From Aedes albopictus (lineage: Eukaryota > Arthropoda > Insecta > Diptera > Culicidae): 64,000 bases of DNA. The number at the start of each line of letters is the position of its first letter. Position 1 is the first letter of the stretch. The stretch spans positions 298,073,080-298,137,079 of the forward strand of contig NC_085136.1 in assembly GCF_035046485.1 (NCBI RefSeq). The letters are read 5' to 3'. The notes below the pieces were generated by a model. It was not told the origin of the DNA and did not search any database. It saw only the letters and a list, made by a program, of their open reading frames with translations. Position numbers and translations under genes: made by a program. This document shows positions 1 to 11,344 of this stretch, one piece after another.

Positions 1-1815
1 CGTTCATTAAATCCAACTCTAGGATATCATATTGAAGTAATACAGTGATTTCGAGCCTCATATTGTATTTAGTATTCATGCCATGCATGAATGTTTGACA
101 ATGCATCTCATTGCGCTACGAAACACATCCATTGAAAAATCGATTTATTTCAATGTTCATGAAATTCAATTTTCAAGAATTGCATGTTATTTAATAGCTA
201 AATAATAGTAGATTACGATATACCATTCGATAGCAGAAACAGATTCAATGTAAAATGCTTGTTTGAACATTTCATGAGGTCGGTCAAGCCGATCAATGTT
301 ACCCCGTTTTACGGTACTCTTGTTCATGAACATTTTCATAATTCAAGCCGTACATTTTTACCACGTATCATAACTCAATTTCGAAATCACGTCACGTCCC
401 AACCCGGGAGTTCACAGTTGAGTGTCACCCGGATTGCGCTACCGGTCGCACCTTACATAACAGTCACTGTTGTGTGGTAGCAGGTAATAATGTGCAAACG
501 TGTAAATCTCGACCATTTCGAACGCACGACGACAATAGCATCGGTAATGCACCTGTGCTGAAAAAAAAACGAAGAAAAACAACCTTTGCACGCACAGAGA
601 TCCGCGCAGCAGATGAAAGCGAAACTCCGAAGTCCGGGTGTTTGGTCAGTAAATTACCGCTTTTTACTATTATCTTTCCCCGCCCGGTCATCACAAGGGG
701 GCATCTTCGGATGATGGAATAGATGATTTCTCATTTAGCAGCTCACTAGGCCTCCCTCCGGTGCGGTATTTATCGAGGAAGGTGGCGACCGCCGCTGTTG
801 TGACAAACACGGGCCACACATTCCAGCGGTGATGCCTAATCATAAAGACACACGTAAGAAGCGCTAAATATCACTCGAAACTCTTTAATGGGCAAAGGTA
901 GCGTGGTCGTCGACGGTATAGCACGTGCTTTCAAACGGACATGTTTTAAATATTTACTGGAGAATTTAACCGACCCCAAATGATGCAAGCCAATGCGCGC
1001 TGGTCTCACGGAAGACCCCCAAGTAGGTACCTGCACTGCCTGCACTCCATTACGTGAGAGCTTATTTTTTCGAGTAAAACCAAAAGCACAAACAAATTCA
1101 CACGTCACGTTTCAGTTTAATCGCCGCGCTGGAGATACCCTTCGCTGCTGCAGGCGTGATGGATTCACTTTGAGAATCGAAAATTAAGACAGCGCGGCAA
1201 ACAAATCGGTTCCGACGAGCAATCAGATGCCGGAACCGGGCAGGGAGGGAGCCTAATCGTCTCGTGAGTCGTGGTAGCAGCCACGATTCGTGCAGTTCAG
1301 CGTCATTTAGTGCAGTGTTTGAAGGGCAAAAAATAAACGGAAACTTTCTAGAGCTCATCATCGCGCTAAGTAGTCGATCCGAAGGTAGAGGTAAGTGTAT
1401 CGGGGGAAAAGGCTGAGTCAACAGGTGTGAAGCAGTTCGTTTGATGGTTTGCTGATGGAAATGGATGAAATGTGTATCACCGGAGTGAAGACAAATCAAA
1501 ACAGATTGATTTGCTATGATGAAAAATAATCATCGTTAAAAGTATTTTTTTTTGATCAACAAACTCTACAGTTCCGAGAGTACCAACTTACCAGTTTTGC
1601 ATACTTTAGATATGCTGAATGTAAATAAGCAGGACCTTATATATCAATAATATGAATGCTTCATATTCTCACGAGTGCTACATATTTCAAGTATTCCCAA
1701 GTATTCATATTTGTATGTATGAAACACAGGTAAACGCATCTGAGTTTTCATTTAAAAAAAATGATGAAAACATGGCACGGTAAAGGATAAGCAACGCGTA
1801 ATATAGACTCCACTA
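1..1815. other. Unassigned AT-rich DNA, no supported gene
   Basis: Open frames here are short (up to about 133 codons), overlap on opposite strands and show no domain I recognise. I see no tandem structure. It may be unique host intergenic or intronic DNA, or TE debris too old to recognise. Confidence 0.5.
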
Positions 1816-1986
1816 AGGCCCCACCTCCTCGTGGTACCGGCCTTGATGAGAGCTACCTTATGAAAGATCGGGTAACCGGTGGGAACTTAGCTCATAGGCT
1901 GAAACTAGAGGAAGGGAGGATATTTTTGCTTCTATTACCGAGTTCTGTGTCCGAGTACCTGTAAAGGATTTTATAAGCTCCACTGT

Positions 1987-3159
1987 ACACCAAGCAGCTG
2001 AACGGACTTCGTGAAAATCGTACCACTCGTGTTTATTCCCGTTCTCCATAATACACCCTCTAACGCAATGTTGAACAGCAAGCACGAAAGACCATCACCT
2101 TGCCGTAACCCTCTGCGAGATTCGAAGAGACTGGAGAGTGTCCCTGATACTCGAACTACGTACATCACTCGATCCATCGTCGCCTTGATCAATCGTATCA
2201 GTTTATCCGGGAATCCGTATTCGTGCATAATCTGCCATAGCTGTTCTCGATCGATTGTATCATACGCCGATTTGAAATCGATGAACAAGTGATGTGTGGG
2301 CACGTTGTATTCGCGGCATTTCTGCAACACCTGGCGGATGGGGAACATCTGGTTCGTTGTAGCGCGTTCACCCATGATTCCAGCCTGATATTGCCCCACA
2401 AACTCTCTTGCAATCGGTGATAAACGGTGGCATAAAATTTGGGAGAGTACCTTGTAGGCAGCGCTCAGTAGTGTGATCGCGCGGTAGTTCCCGCAATCCA
2501 ACTTGTCGCCCTTTCTGTAGATGGGACACACGATACCTTCCATCCATTCCTCCGGTAATACTTCCTCCTCCCAAATCTTGGTAATGACCCAGTGTAATGC
2601 TCTCATCAGTGCTTCTCCACCGTATTTCAGAAGCTCGCTTGGTAGTTGATCTGCATCAGCGGCTTTGTTGTTTTTCAACCGGCCAACCTCCTCCTCAATC
2701 TCTTGGAGGTCCGCCACTGTCGACCATCTCACGCTCGCTCGTGAGAAAGTTCCCGTAATTATCTCGGCACATGTCGGCTTGCGGCACGAAGCCTCTGCGC
2801 GAGCGGTTCAGCTTCTCGTAGAACTTTCGTGTGTCCTTAGCGCTGTACGGCTCTTCCATCGCTTCGCGATCTCGTTCTTCCTGCTGGCGCTTCTTCATCC
2901 GGAAGACTGAGTTCTGCCTGTTCCGCGCCTGTTTGTAACGTGCCTCATTCGCTCTCGTACGGTGTTGCAGCATTCTCGCCCATGCTGCATTCTTCTGGTT
3001 TTTCAACTGTTCACATTCGCCGTCGTACCAGTCGTTTCTGTGATTCGGAGTCGCGAAGCCTAGTGCTGTAGCCGAGGTACTACCTATGGCGGATCGGATG
3101 TCCCTCCAGCCATCTTCAAGTGTAGCTGCGCCAAGCTGCTCTTCCGTTGGTAGGGCCAC
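1987..3159 (-). pseudogene. RTE-type reverse transcriptase, N-terminal half, broken
   Basis: The frame 3159-2695 is the Lys/Arg/Gln-rich linker between endonuclease and RT typical of this clade (NRKEAWARMLQHRT-like spacing). Frame 2732-1987 then carries RT fingers and early palm: KNNKAADADQLPSELLK, YRAITLLSAAYKVLS, YQAGIMGERATTNQ, LFIDFKSAYDTIDR (first catalytic Asp) and RRGLRQGDGLSCLLFNIALE. The second catalytic block (FADD) is missing because the copy is truncated near 1985. At least one frameshift separates linker and RT. Confidence 0.8.
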
Positions 3160-3162
3160 TGC

Positions 3163-3797
3163 TTACTGCTGCGCGTAGTCTTGAGCTACTTCTACGTTAC
3201 GCAGCTGCTCGTTGTTGAGTCGCGGCGTTCGACTTCGACGCGTGGTGATAACTGTCGAAAGTTTTGAGCGCATGCATACAGCTACTAAGTAGTGATCCGA
3301 ATTTATATTTGCACTGCGGTATGTGCAGACATTGGTTATATCCGAGAAGAATTTACTATCGATTAGAACGTGGTCGATTTGGTTTTCTATTTGATGGTCG
3401 GGTGATCTCCAGGTGGCTTTGTGGATATCTTTGCGGGGGAAGAAGGTGTTCGGACTACCATACCACGGGAGGCTGCAAAGTTTACGCATCGCTGGCCGTT
3501 ATCATTCGATACGGCGTGCAGGCTGTTTCGCCCGATTACCGGTCGGTACATTTCCTCCCTTCCTACCTGCGCGTTCATGTCGCTGACAACGATTTTCACG
3601 TCACGCGGCGAGCAACCATCGTATGTTTGCTCTAGCTGCGCGTAGAACGCTTCTTTCTCGTCATCAGGTCTCCCTTCGTGTGGGCAGTGGACGTTGATGA
3701 TGCTGTAATTGAAGAAACGGCCCTTAACTCTTAACATGCACATCCTTGCGTTGATCGGCTGCCACCCGATCACACGTTGTCGCATCTTGCCCAACAC
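3163..3797 (-). pseudogene. RTE-type apurinic endonuclease, broken
   Basis: Two overlapping minus-strand frames (3797-3387 and 3489-3163) encode the second half of an EEP-family nuclease that would nick target DNA for target-primed reverse transcription. Visible motifs are DMNAQVGRE (the usual GDxNA block, with Ser replacing Gly just before it), NQIDHVLID, and the C-terminal catalytic SDH in NSDHYLVAV. The frame shifts around 3387-3489, so no intact enzyme can be made. The upstream N-terminal piece (about 3800-4020) is frame-shifted and only partly recognisable. It is contiguous with the RT region downstream on the same strand. Confidence 0.75.
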
Positions 3798-4539
3798 TAT
3801 AAATCCAGTTCATTGGTGGTGCCACAGCTTTGGTAGAAGGTAGCCGCTCGATGCCCGCTTTTCCACACTGTCTGTCCAGTCCAACAAAGTTCCTGTAACG
3901 CCACGATGTCGAAGATGCGAGGATGTGGTTCGCCGTAAATTATCCTGTCACATCCTGCGAAACCTAGTGACTTGCAATTCCATGCAATTCCAAGTTTCCA
4001 ATCGTAGTCCTTATTTCGTCGCGTGGGTCTTTGCCGATTGTATCGAGTCGTATTTTCTCCTATGTTATTCGCAATGGGGATTTTTACGGGTGGCTTATTG
4101 GGCCTACGCCAACACTCCTGTCTCGCCGGAGGGCCATCATGCCAGTTCTGTTTAACGTCTTAATCAACACTGGGGCTACCACCTTGGATCTAGCTGGGCA
4201 TGGTGCAGCGTCTCCTACTCAGTCACTGGATGCCAGAACAGACGCTGTTTGAGCCGCACCTCCTTGGTGAACAGACGCTCGAATCGTACCTCTTCCGTCT
4301 AGCTGAAGTCAGAAGGACAACAGTGCCCAGGCTGCACTACCAGCTAAGCACACAACTCTTAGCTGGCGGTCTTTGTCATCGCTTGACCCAAGGAAGCATG
4401 AGGTAGGAACTTGTGAGGACCAGAGCTATGTTGGACGCTCTCCTTATCGACTCACCGTTTTGCAGCCCAATGGGTTTCAGGGGCCTTTTAAATTGATTAT
4501 GATTATGGCGTTTCAATGAATGGCATAACGAAATTTTCA

Positions 4540-5400
4540 GGGGCGATACTAGGCATTCAGGTCGAGGGGATTTTCGGAAACACCCCTAAACCAAAGGGGT
4601 CGTTTCAACGGATTTCAAAATACCCTGAAAGACCCTGCATTGTTTTCGAAACCCCCTTCATACCTTCGAAAGCGCTCCTGAAACCTGCTCCGAAAATCAA
4701 CCTTTCTCACACTTCCAGTTCTTGAGTTTATCCCATTCTACTTTTTCAAAACCTCGCCACTTTACCAACTGGAATGCATCGAATGTAGCATGAATGTAGT
4801 GTGTGACGCTAGCATGAAACATTTGTGCCATGATGGTAAAAGCACTACGATGGTGGTGGTAAAATGTACTGTACGGCACACTGCCAGAAACCTCCTGGAA
4901 TACCGTGAGACGCCCCTAAAACCCTACGAAACGCCACTGAGAGCTCCAGGTAATTATTTTGGAGTACCCACTGAAATTCCCCTTAAAATGCCTAAAATGC
5001 TCCAGATACCCTCTGGAACTCCTCTGAAATCCCCTGAAACCCCTTGAAGCGCCCTGGAGTCGCCCTGGAATCCCCCTAAGACCCTCTGACAACAAGCCAG
5101 TGGACAAAAAAGACGGAAAAGGACGGGTTTCCCGCATTCTCGTAAAAAGGAGGAGAGGCGCCTTGTATATGAACTTATGGCAAAGAGAGGGGTTTAACCC
5201 CCAAAAATCCTTGGGCACGGGCTTGCCCTCTAAAATGCCCTTGAGACCCCCTGGCGCCCCCTGAAGCCCCCTTAAATACCCCATACATATTCTGGTACCC
5301 CCGGAAACCTCCTGGGAGCCCCTTGAAACGCCCCTGAGATTTCCTGGAACTCCGTTGAAACTTTTTGCGACCTCCTGAAACGCCCTTGTAACCTAATTGA
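4540..5400. repeat. Degenerate GAAACCCC-type short-period repeat
   Basis: The block consists of diverged monomers of about 11-12 bp resembling CCTGAAACCCCT (for example cctctgaaatcc, cctgaaacccct). It yields Gly/Arg/Phe-rich shadow frames on the minus strand (5489-4916) that are repeat translations, not genes. A non-repeat patch lies at about 4720-4880 and another at 5085-5200. The same motif recurs at 6470, 14980, 19430, 23390 and 58510. Confidence 0.7.
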
Positions 5401-6469
5401 ATGTAAACTACTTGGATCAGTAAACCCCAATACAATATTAATTTGCTGATCCATACACTTACCGAGCTATTACCAGCAGAATGAGGCATTTTGATAGATT
5501 GGTAATATCAATTAGTTGTTTAACTTCGCACATCTTCAGCTTAAAGTGGATAATGTTGAATATTTCAAGAAATTTCTAAGAGCTGACTTATTAACAATGA
5601 TGCATATTGCCCTTTACTGGCATATTACCAGATTTGCTGGTATGTCTGAAACAAACTGAGAAAACTTGTAATTAGAAGGCATGAAATGTTGCTAATTGAC
5701 AAATTGAGAGATAAAATTTGGGAAAAAATCGCATTCTGGTGGGACTCAAACCCACGACCGCTAGACCGGCGCTTTAACCAACTGAGCCACAGAACAAGAA
5801 ATGATTCTGCGGAACAGAAAGCTAAACTGACTCCGAACACTCCTATTTCAGAAACCCATCTCTCTTTCGGCTTAGATGCCAATCCACAAAACACTCGCAT
5901 TTGTGCCCACTAACTACAAGTGAGAGCGAATTATTTACGCCGAGATTTACAAGTATTCCCAGTAGGTTTCTGACTTATTAACCTTTCAAATGATATATCA
6001 GATATGAAAAAGTTAATGGAAAAATATTAAATGGTACATACAAAACGTTTTATACAAAAAAGGCATTGAGGGACTGGAAGGCCACTACTTGCTGCTATTC
6101 TGCAATTACAATCAAGTTGTTGGCGATAAGTGACATTTGGACGACAGGTCAGCTTGTTTAGGTAGATCAATCATAAAATAATCACTTCTTCGATCACGGT
6201 TGTACTCCCTAATCTTCTCAATGCATTGCGTTGGGACAGCTCGCTGACGTAGTGGACGGTTTGGGACAAAAATTACCCTAATGCACACAGAGGGATAATG
6301 TGTGCATAAGGGTTTCAATCTGTTGCCCTAAAAATATGGGCTCTTCCAGGGCAAGAAGATACAGTCCATTCCGACCTGAACAAAGGTAAACTATTTGTAG
6401 ATAAATAGTTAGTGTAAAAACTCATCATCCCGCGAAAGACCATCCGCCGTTAGACGCGCATCTGAAACG
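5401..6469. other. No gene seen; contains a tRNA-like sequence
   Basis: Apart from the tRNA-like sequence at 5732-5796 I see nothing I can name. Short frames on both strands (5900-5625 minus, 5686-5913 plus) are shadows around that tRNA-like sequence. Confidence 0.45.
5732..5796 (-). other. tRNA-like sequence (degenerate tRNA or SINE head)
   Basis: Read on the minus strand it has a box-A-like TGGCTCAGTTGG and a box-B-like GGTTTGAGTCC. A GTTCTG...CAGAAT acceptor-like pairing encloses them. The anticodon arm pairs poorly (about 4 bp, loop of 6), so I do not assign an anticodon. No SINE body is evident downstream. It could be a tRNA pseudogene, the head of an old SINE, or a diverged tRNA gene. 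Confidence 0.5.
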
Positions 6470-6560
6470 TCTTGAAACGCCCCTGAAACCCCTTGAAACG
6501 GCCTCAAAAGGCTCCTGAGACCCCTCAAAAAACAACCCTTTCAAACATCCTGAAATGCCA
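6470..6560. repeat. Short GAAACCCC-type repeat block
   Basis: Seven to eight monomers of the same motif as 4540-5400 (cttgaaacgccc, ctgaaacccctt) directly abut the 12-bp GAATTC-type array that follows. Confidence 0.6.
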
Positions 6561-6564
6561 TGAA

Positions 6565-8400
6565 AGAAGGCTTACATGGAGGAATTCCTGGAGTTATTCC
6601 TGAAGGAATTTTTGGAAGAATTCTTGGGGGAATTTCCAAAGGATTTGATGGAGGATTTTTTTTAGGAAAACTTTTAAAAAAATCTGCAGGGATTCCTGGG
6701 GGAACTTTTGAATGAGTTTCTGGGAGAATTTCTGGAGGAATTCCTGAAGAAATCCCAGGAGGAACTCTTATGGGATTCTCAGGACAGATTACTGAACGAA
6801 TCTCTTAAGAAATTCCTGATGGAACCTCAGAAGGAGTTCCTGAAGCAACCCCAGATAGAATTTCTGAAGGAATCCCAGGAGGAATTCGTGAGAGAATTAC
6901 CCTGCATTTTTTAGAGTATTTTCTAGAGGAGTTCCTGCAGAAATTCCTGGAGGAAGCTCATAGAGGATTTTTTGGGGTAATTCTTGAAGGAATTTATTGA
7001 GGAATTCCTGGTGAAATTTCTGAAGGAACATTCGTAGAAATTCATTGGGTAATTTCTGAAGAGATTCTTGTAGGAATCTCTGAAAGAATCTCTGGAGAAA
7101 TTCCAGGAAGAATTTGCGTAAGAATTTCCGGAGAATATTCTGTATGAATATCTGGAGAAATTTCTGCTGGAATTCCTGGAGCATCTTCTGGAGCTATTTC
7201 TAGAGAAATTTGTGAAGGAATGTCTACATGAGTTTCTGGATAAATATCTAGAAATTCGTGGAGGAATTTCTGAGAATTTTCCGAAGAAACTCCTTAAGAA
7301 TTTCCAGGAGAAATCCCTTTAGGAATTGCTGGAGAAATTTCGAGAGGAATTCCTTTAGAAATAACTGGGAGCTTCCTATACGAATTCCTTGAGGACTTCC
7401 TGGAGAAATCCGTGGAAAACTTCCTGGAGGAATTTCTGTAAAACATTTTGGAGGAGTTTCTCGAGGACTTCCTGGAGGAATTCCTGTAGGAGTTTCAGAA
7501 GGGATTCCTGGAATAATGCTTGAAGTACGAATTCCTGGAGGTATTTCTGGAAGAATTCTTTATGAAGTTTCTGGAGGAATTTCTGGAGTAATTCATGGGG
7601 AAATTTCTTGAGGAATCCCCGATGGAATTGCTGGAGGACTTAACGAACTTCTGGTGGAATTTTGAGAGGATTTCCTGGGGGTATTCATGAAGAAACCCAT
7701 GAGGATCTCAGGAGAGTTTTCTGAACGAATATCTGAAGGATATTCAAGAATTGGAGGTATCCCAGAAGGAAATCATGAAGGAGTTTCAGGAGGATTTGCT
7801 GGAGGAATCCTAGAAGGAACTTCTGAACGAAAAAAAAACCAAGAAGAGTTCGTGGAGGAATCCTTGGAGAAATAAATAAATGAAATAATGCCTGGAGCAG
7901 TTCTCGAAAGAATTCCTAAGGAAACTCCAGAGGGAACCCTTGAAGGAATTCCTGAGGAAATGCTTGTAGATTTTTTTTTCTTTTTTTATTTGCGATTTCC
8001 CTTGAGGAGTTCCTGATGAAGACAATCACAGAAGAGATTTCTAAATAAATTCTTGGAAGTGTTCCTGATGAAATCTCTGGAAAAAATCTGAAGGAATCAG
8101 TGTCGGCAGTAATTTTTGGACGAATTATTTAAAAAAATCTTTGGGCTTATCCAAAAAAATATATAAAATATGCTTAATAATTTTTGGTAGAATTTCTGAA
8201 AGATTTTCTGGAAAAAGTTCCTGCAGAAACACTTTAAATAATCTGGCAGAATTCATAAAGGATTAAAAGAAGAAGTCTTTGAATCTCTGGAGTCATTCCT
8301 GAGGGATTCCTCGAAATAAGCACTGAAACAATAATTGAAAATACTTTTGGACATTCCTGGAAAATTTCCCAGAAAAATGTCTGGCAAAATCTCTAAACAA
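6565..8400 (+). repeat. Degenerate 12-bp-period array, consensus CTGGAGGAATTC
   Basis: From about 6715 to 6895 the sequence can be cut into consecutive 12-mers (ctggaggaattc, ctgaagaaatcc, caggaggaactc, cagaaggagttc, ctgaaggaatcc and so on) with almost no phase loss. Frames inside it (6708-6914, 7184-6897, 7687-7875) are tetrapeptide-repeat translations of that period and are not supported as genes. The array decays after about 8040. Confidence 0.85.
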
Positions 8401-9439
8401 ACTCTGGTTTAAAGTAATGGGTGATTTTTTACCCTCAATCCATAATGCGTAACATCAGAAAGGCCTCCCAAACTTGTAAAATCCGCCAAAATTTCTCCAA
8501 CGCGCACCCGTTCGCCAAAAAATCTCGTTTTCCGTTGACCATAAATCAAAAATCAATTTCTCCCCTCGGGCTGCTGCTGACAACACACTAATCAGGATGT
8601 ATTTATGCGATGCACTTGGGTACACCGTTGCGTTGTTGGGTTGACCATTTCCACTTTGCAACTTACAAGCGACGCGACGCGCCGATGCCTATCTGATGAT
8701 TGCACAAAATTGCATCTCTCTCGTGGTCTTGTCTTGGATGATATCATACTGCACTGACTGAGGGGGACCAAATTTCGCTTTCGCTCGTAACCTTCTGTCG
8801 CCGGCCGGTCATCATGATGTGTCCGACCACTGATGACTTCTCGCATTATATGGTTTATTACACACAGCCCGCCCATTATTATCGATCGCCACCGGGAAGA
8901 GAGGAATTCACCCTTTAGGAATTTCAACAATTCATCGCCTCGCCACCAGTGCGCCTGGCTTGGCTTGAATGTCTCCAACTCCAACGTGTCGGCGGCCGCG
9001 CCTCTCCACACAAAATGGTTTTCTTTGTTTCACTTTTGTTCCGATTTGAATGGCCCGAAAATAAATATCAGAAAAGTGAAAAGAAGAAACCTCGATTCCA
9101 GCAGATAGCAGCCACAGTGGTCTGATCAGCAGCGTAGCGTTAGTAGACCACTTCCGAAATTGGGACACGTAGGTGGTAGGAGATGAGATGAGATGGGATT
9201 GACTGTATTGGAGATGCCATTTCTACCATTATTATTGCGTGTGAAATCGATAGCCGATGAATTCTTTCACACTGTTTGGTGCTGAATACATAATCAATTG
9301 GATACCGTAGACTGGTGCTCGATGGAGTGGAACTGGTCAATGCATAATTGTCTCAGTATGTTAAATTACTTGTAGCGTTTTGATGCCTATGTGCATACAT
9401 TTATTTGGTTAAAATCGCATTTAAGACAAGACATAATCT
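8401..9439. other. Unassigned DNA, no supported gene
   Basis: More balanced base composition than the arrays around it. The longest frame (139 codons, minus strand 9011-8592) has no motif I recognise and is overlapped by frames on the other strand. Confidence 0.45.
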
Positions 9440-9972
9440 ATAATAGTACGCCACAATATTCGGTTTGTCGCTACCGTTCTCAATCCTCGGTCGCGCCACC
9501 ACTCATCGTTTTCTCTGCGCTCCACGCCTTCTTGTGCCAACCGGATCAGTAACAAACACCAGCTTTGCAGGGTTGTTGTCCGGCATTCTTGCAACATGCC
9601 CTGCCCACCGTATCCTTCCGGCTTTGACCACCTTCAGGATGCTGGGTTCACCATTAAAGTGTATCGGGCTCGTGGTTCATCCTTCTCCGCCACACACTGT
9701 TCTCCTGCACACCGAATAAGATCGTCCTTAGTACGCGTCGTTCAAAACTCCGAGTGCGTGTAGGTCCTTCTTATTAGCGTTTTGGTGCGTAGGTGAATCT
9801 TTTTAGACCACAGCTTCTTCTGGAGCTCGTAGTACATAGGCCCGACTTCCGCTGATAATGCGCCTTCGAATTTCACGACTCACGTTGTTGTCAGCCGTCA
9901 GTAAGGATTCCAGGTAGACGAACTCCTGCACCACCTCGAGATACATATCCCCGTCTATCGTAACATTACTAC
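9440..9972 (-). mobile_element. RTE-like non-LTR element, 3'-coding fragment
   Basis: Minus-strand translation in shifting frames gives the C-terminal signature of this LINE group: AGRIRWAGHVARMP-like, then PAKLVFVTDPVGTRRRGAQ and a VQENSVWRRRMNHE-like stretch. Homologous sequence recurs at 33050-34210, which makes this copy a useful empty-site control for the insertion there. It ends near 9972, where unrelated AT-rich sequence begins. Confidence 0.65.
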
Positions 9973-10105
9973 CCATACAAAATAAAATGGTCGTTCTAGC
10001 TCAAAAATCTGTATTTCATATAAATTGAAATCTGTACGGGTGCTCAAAAATCTGTATAATACGGATAAATCTGTATATATGACATCCCTGGCTCTGGTAG
10101 ATAGT
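9973..10105. repeat. Short AT-rich insertion between RTE fragments, unclassified
   Basis: This 130-bp piece contains an internal direct repeat of gctcaaaaatctgtat (about 10001 and 10043) and is bounded on both sides by RTE-derived sequence. It may be a small MITE. I could not define termini or a target duplication. Confidence 0.35.
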
Positions 10106-10109
10106 ATGA

Positions 10110-10505
10110 TTACCTCTAAACATTCGCACCATGGGTGCTGTCCAACACACACACCTCCTGCAGTGCTACGATGCCGAACCCATGGTTCTCCACTGGAGAA
10201 TCTCCAGTAGATCGGCGAGTTTGCAGATGCTCCCTATGAAGTTGAGAGATCGGCAGTTCCACGTACCGAGCTTCCAATCGCAAGTCCTTTTTGTCAACTG
10301 GGGTCGTTGCTGTTGGTCTTCGTTCGTTTTTTTCTGTTGTTGATTTTCCGTTACAATGTTTTTTTTACGGCTGGCCAACACCAACCACCTACTTTACGGA
10401 GAACCATAATGCACAGTTGAGCTTAGAGTACTTCCCTGACACTCGAACGTTGATCAGCCACCCCTAACATGGGGATCGGACGCTGTTGTGAGCCACTACT
10501 TCAGG
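10110..10505 (-). mobile_element. RTE-clade 5' fragment (start of endonuclease)
   Basis: The minus-strand frame 10384-10166 includes KLGTWNCRSLNFIG, the N-terminal block of RTE-type endonucleases (compare KLGTWNVRTLNEPG in the copy at 13925-13635). The GC-rich leader follows to about 10505. The fragment lies in the same orientation as the 3' fragment at 9440-9972. The two could be ends of one internally deleted copy. Confidence 0.65.
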
Positions 10506-10544
10506 AGAACTGACGGTCAAGTATGCAGAAGCAACTATGTTGTC

Positions 10545-11315
10545 CTCAAAGACTTTCTTTATGGATTTCCCCTGGTTATCCTTCTGGAATTCCTGCAGAT
10601 TATTTGTTTTTTCTGAGATTTTCTTCAGATATTTTTCTCGGTGACCTTTATTGTCCGTCAGTTCAACGTCGAGGATTCTGGGGGTTTTCCAAGGATTTGT
10701 TATGGTTTTCCTTTTAAAGTTTCTTGTGGATTTTTTTTTGGAAATTCGTCCTGCAATTCCTCTAGAGATCTCGTGGAATTTCTTCCTAAAGTTTCTCCTA
10801 CTATTCCTCCATGAAATTCTTCTGGAATGTTTTAAAAGTTCCTTCTACTTCTGGAAGAAAATTTGTATAAATAATGGAGCAATTTAGTGACGGACTTCAG
10901 AAAAATTCTAGAAGAAAATCATGGGGGAATATATTGGAGTTATCTTTGAAGAATCCAGAAGAATTCCCAAAATGAACTTCTCGAAGAACCTTAGAAGGAC
11001 CTTCTTGAGAAGAAGTACAAACTCAAGGAACTTCAAACGGAACTGTTTGAAAAATGGCAGTAGGAAACTCTCGAGTAGTCTCAGCAACAATTGTCTGAGC
11101 TAATCCAGGAGGAAGTACTATAACACACAGTAATCTAAGGAAAAACTTCTTGACATTCAGGAAGACCTTCTGGAGAAGTTCCAGCAGAAATTCCCGAAAA
11201 AATATTGCTACAATTTCCATAAGAAATTTCAGAAACAACTGCCTGAGAAACTCCAAACAAAATCTTGAAGAATCGCATTTCTCGAAAAAATTCAACAGAG
11301 ATGTCCTAAACTATA
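10545..11315. repeat. Degenerate 12-bp GAATTC-type array
   Basis: Monomers such as ctggagaagttc and cagcagaaattc are visible at 11150-11290, with reverse-oriented ones (attcctgcagat) near 10590. Frames here (for example 11295-11023 minus) are repeat translations. The array ends where RTE homology starts near 11345. Confidence 0.65.
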
Positions 11316-11344
11316 AGACTTGGCATAAATATGGATGGTCTAAA

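Larger units (their letters stand above)
1985..4450 (-). mobile_element. Decayed RTE-clade non-LTR retrotransposon, 3'-truncated
   Basis: The minus strand carries, in order, a noncoding leader (about 4450-3900), an apurinic endonuclease (3797-3163), a linker (3159-2695) and the first part of a reverse transcriptase (2732-1987). Order and motifs match RTE/BovB-type (JAM1-like) LINEs. The frame changes several times. Homology stops just before the FADD catalytic motif: the peptide SVQLLG is followed by unrelated sequence near 1985. Clade assignment is from motif recognition only. Confidence 0.8.

Noticed and set aside
1098..1499. 133-codon minus-strand frame
   Set aside because: No recognisable domain, splice context or codon pattern, and overlapped by frames on the other strand.
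6708..7184. Leu/Glu/Phe-rich frames resembling coiled coils
   Set aside because: They are translations of the 12-bp array on both strands, so the apparent heptad-like pattern is a by-product of the repeat.
6565..8400. 12-bp array read as heat-shock or STAT binding-site cluster
   Set aside because: Occasional TTCnnnGAA matches occur, but GAATTC spacing in most monomers does not keep the spacing needed for HSF (nGAAnnTTCn) and STAT-like matches are sporadic.
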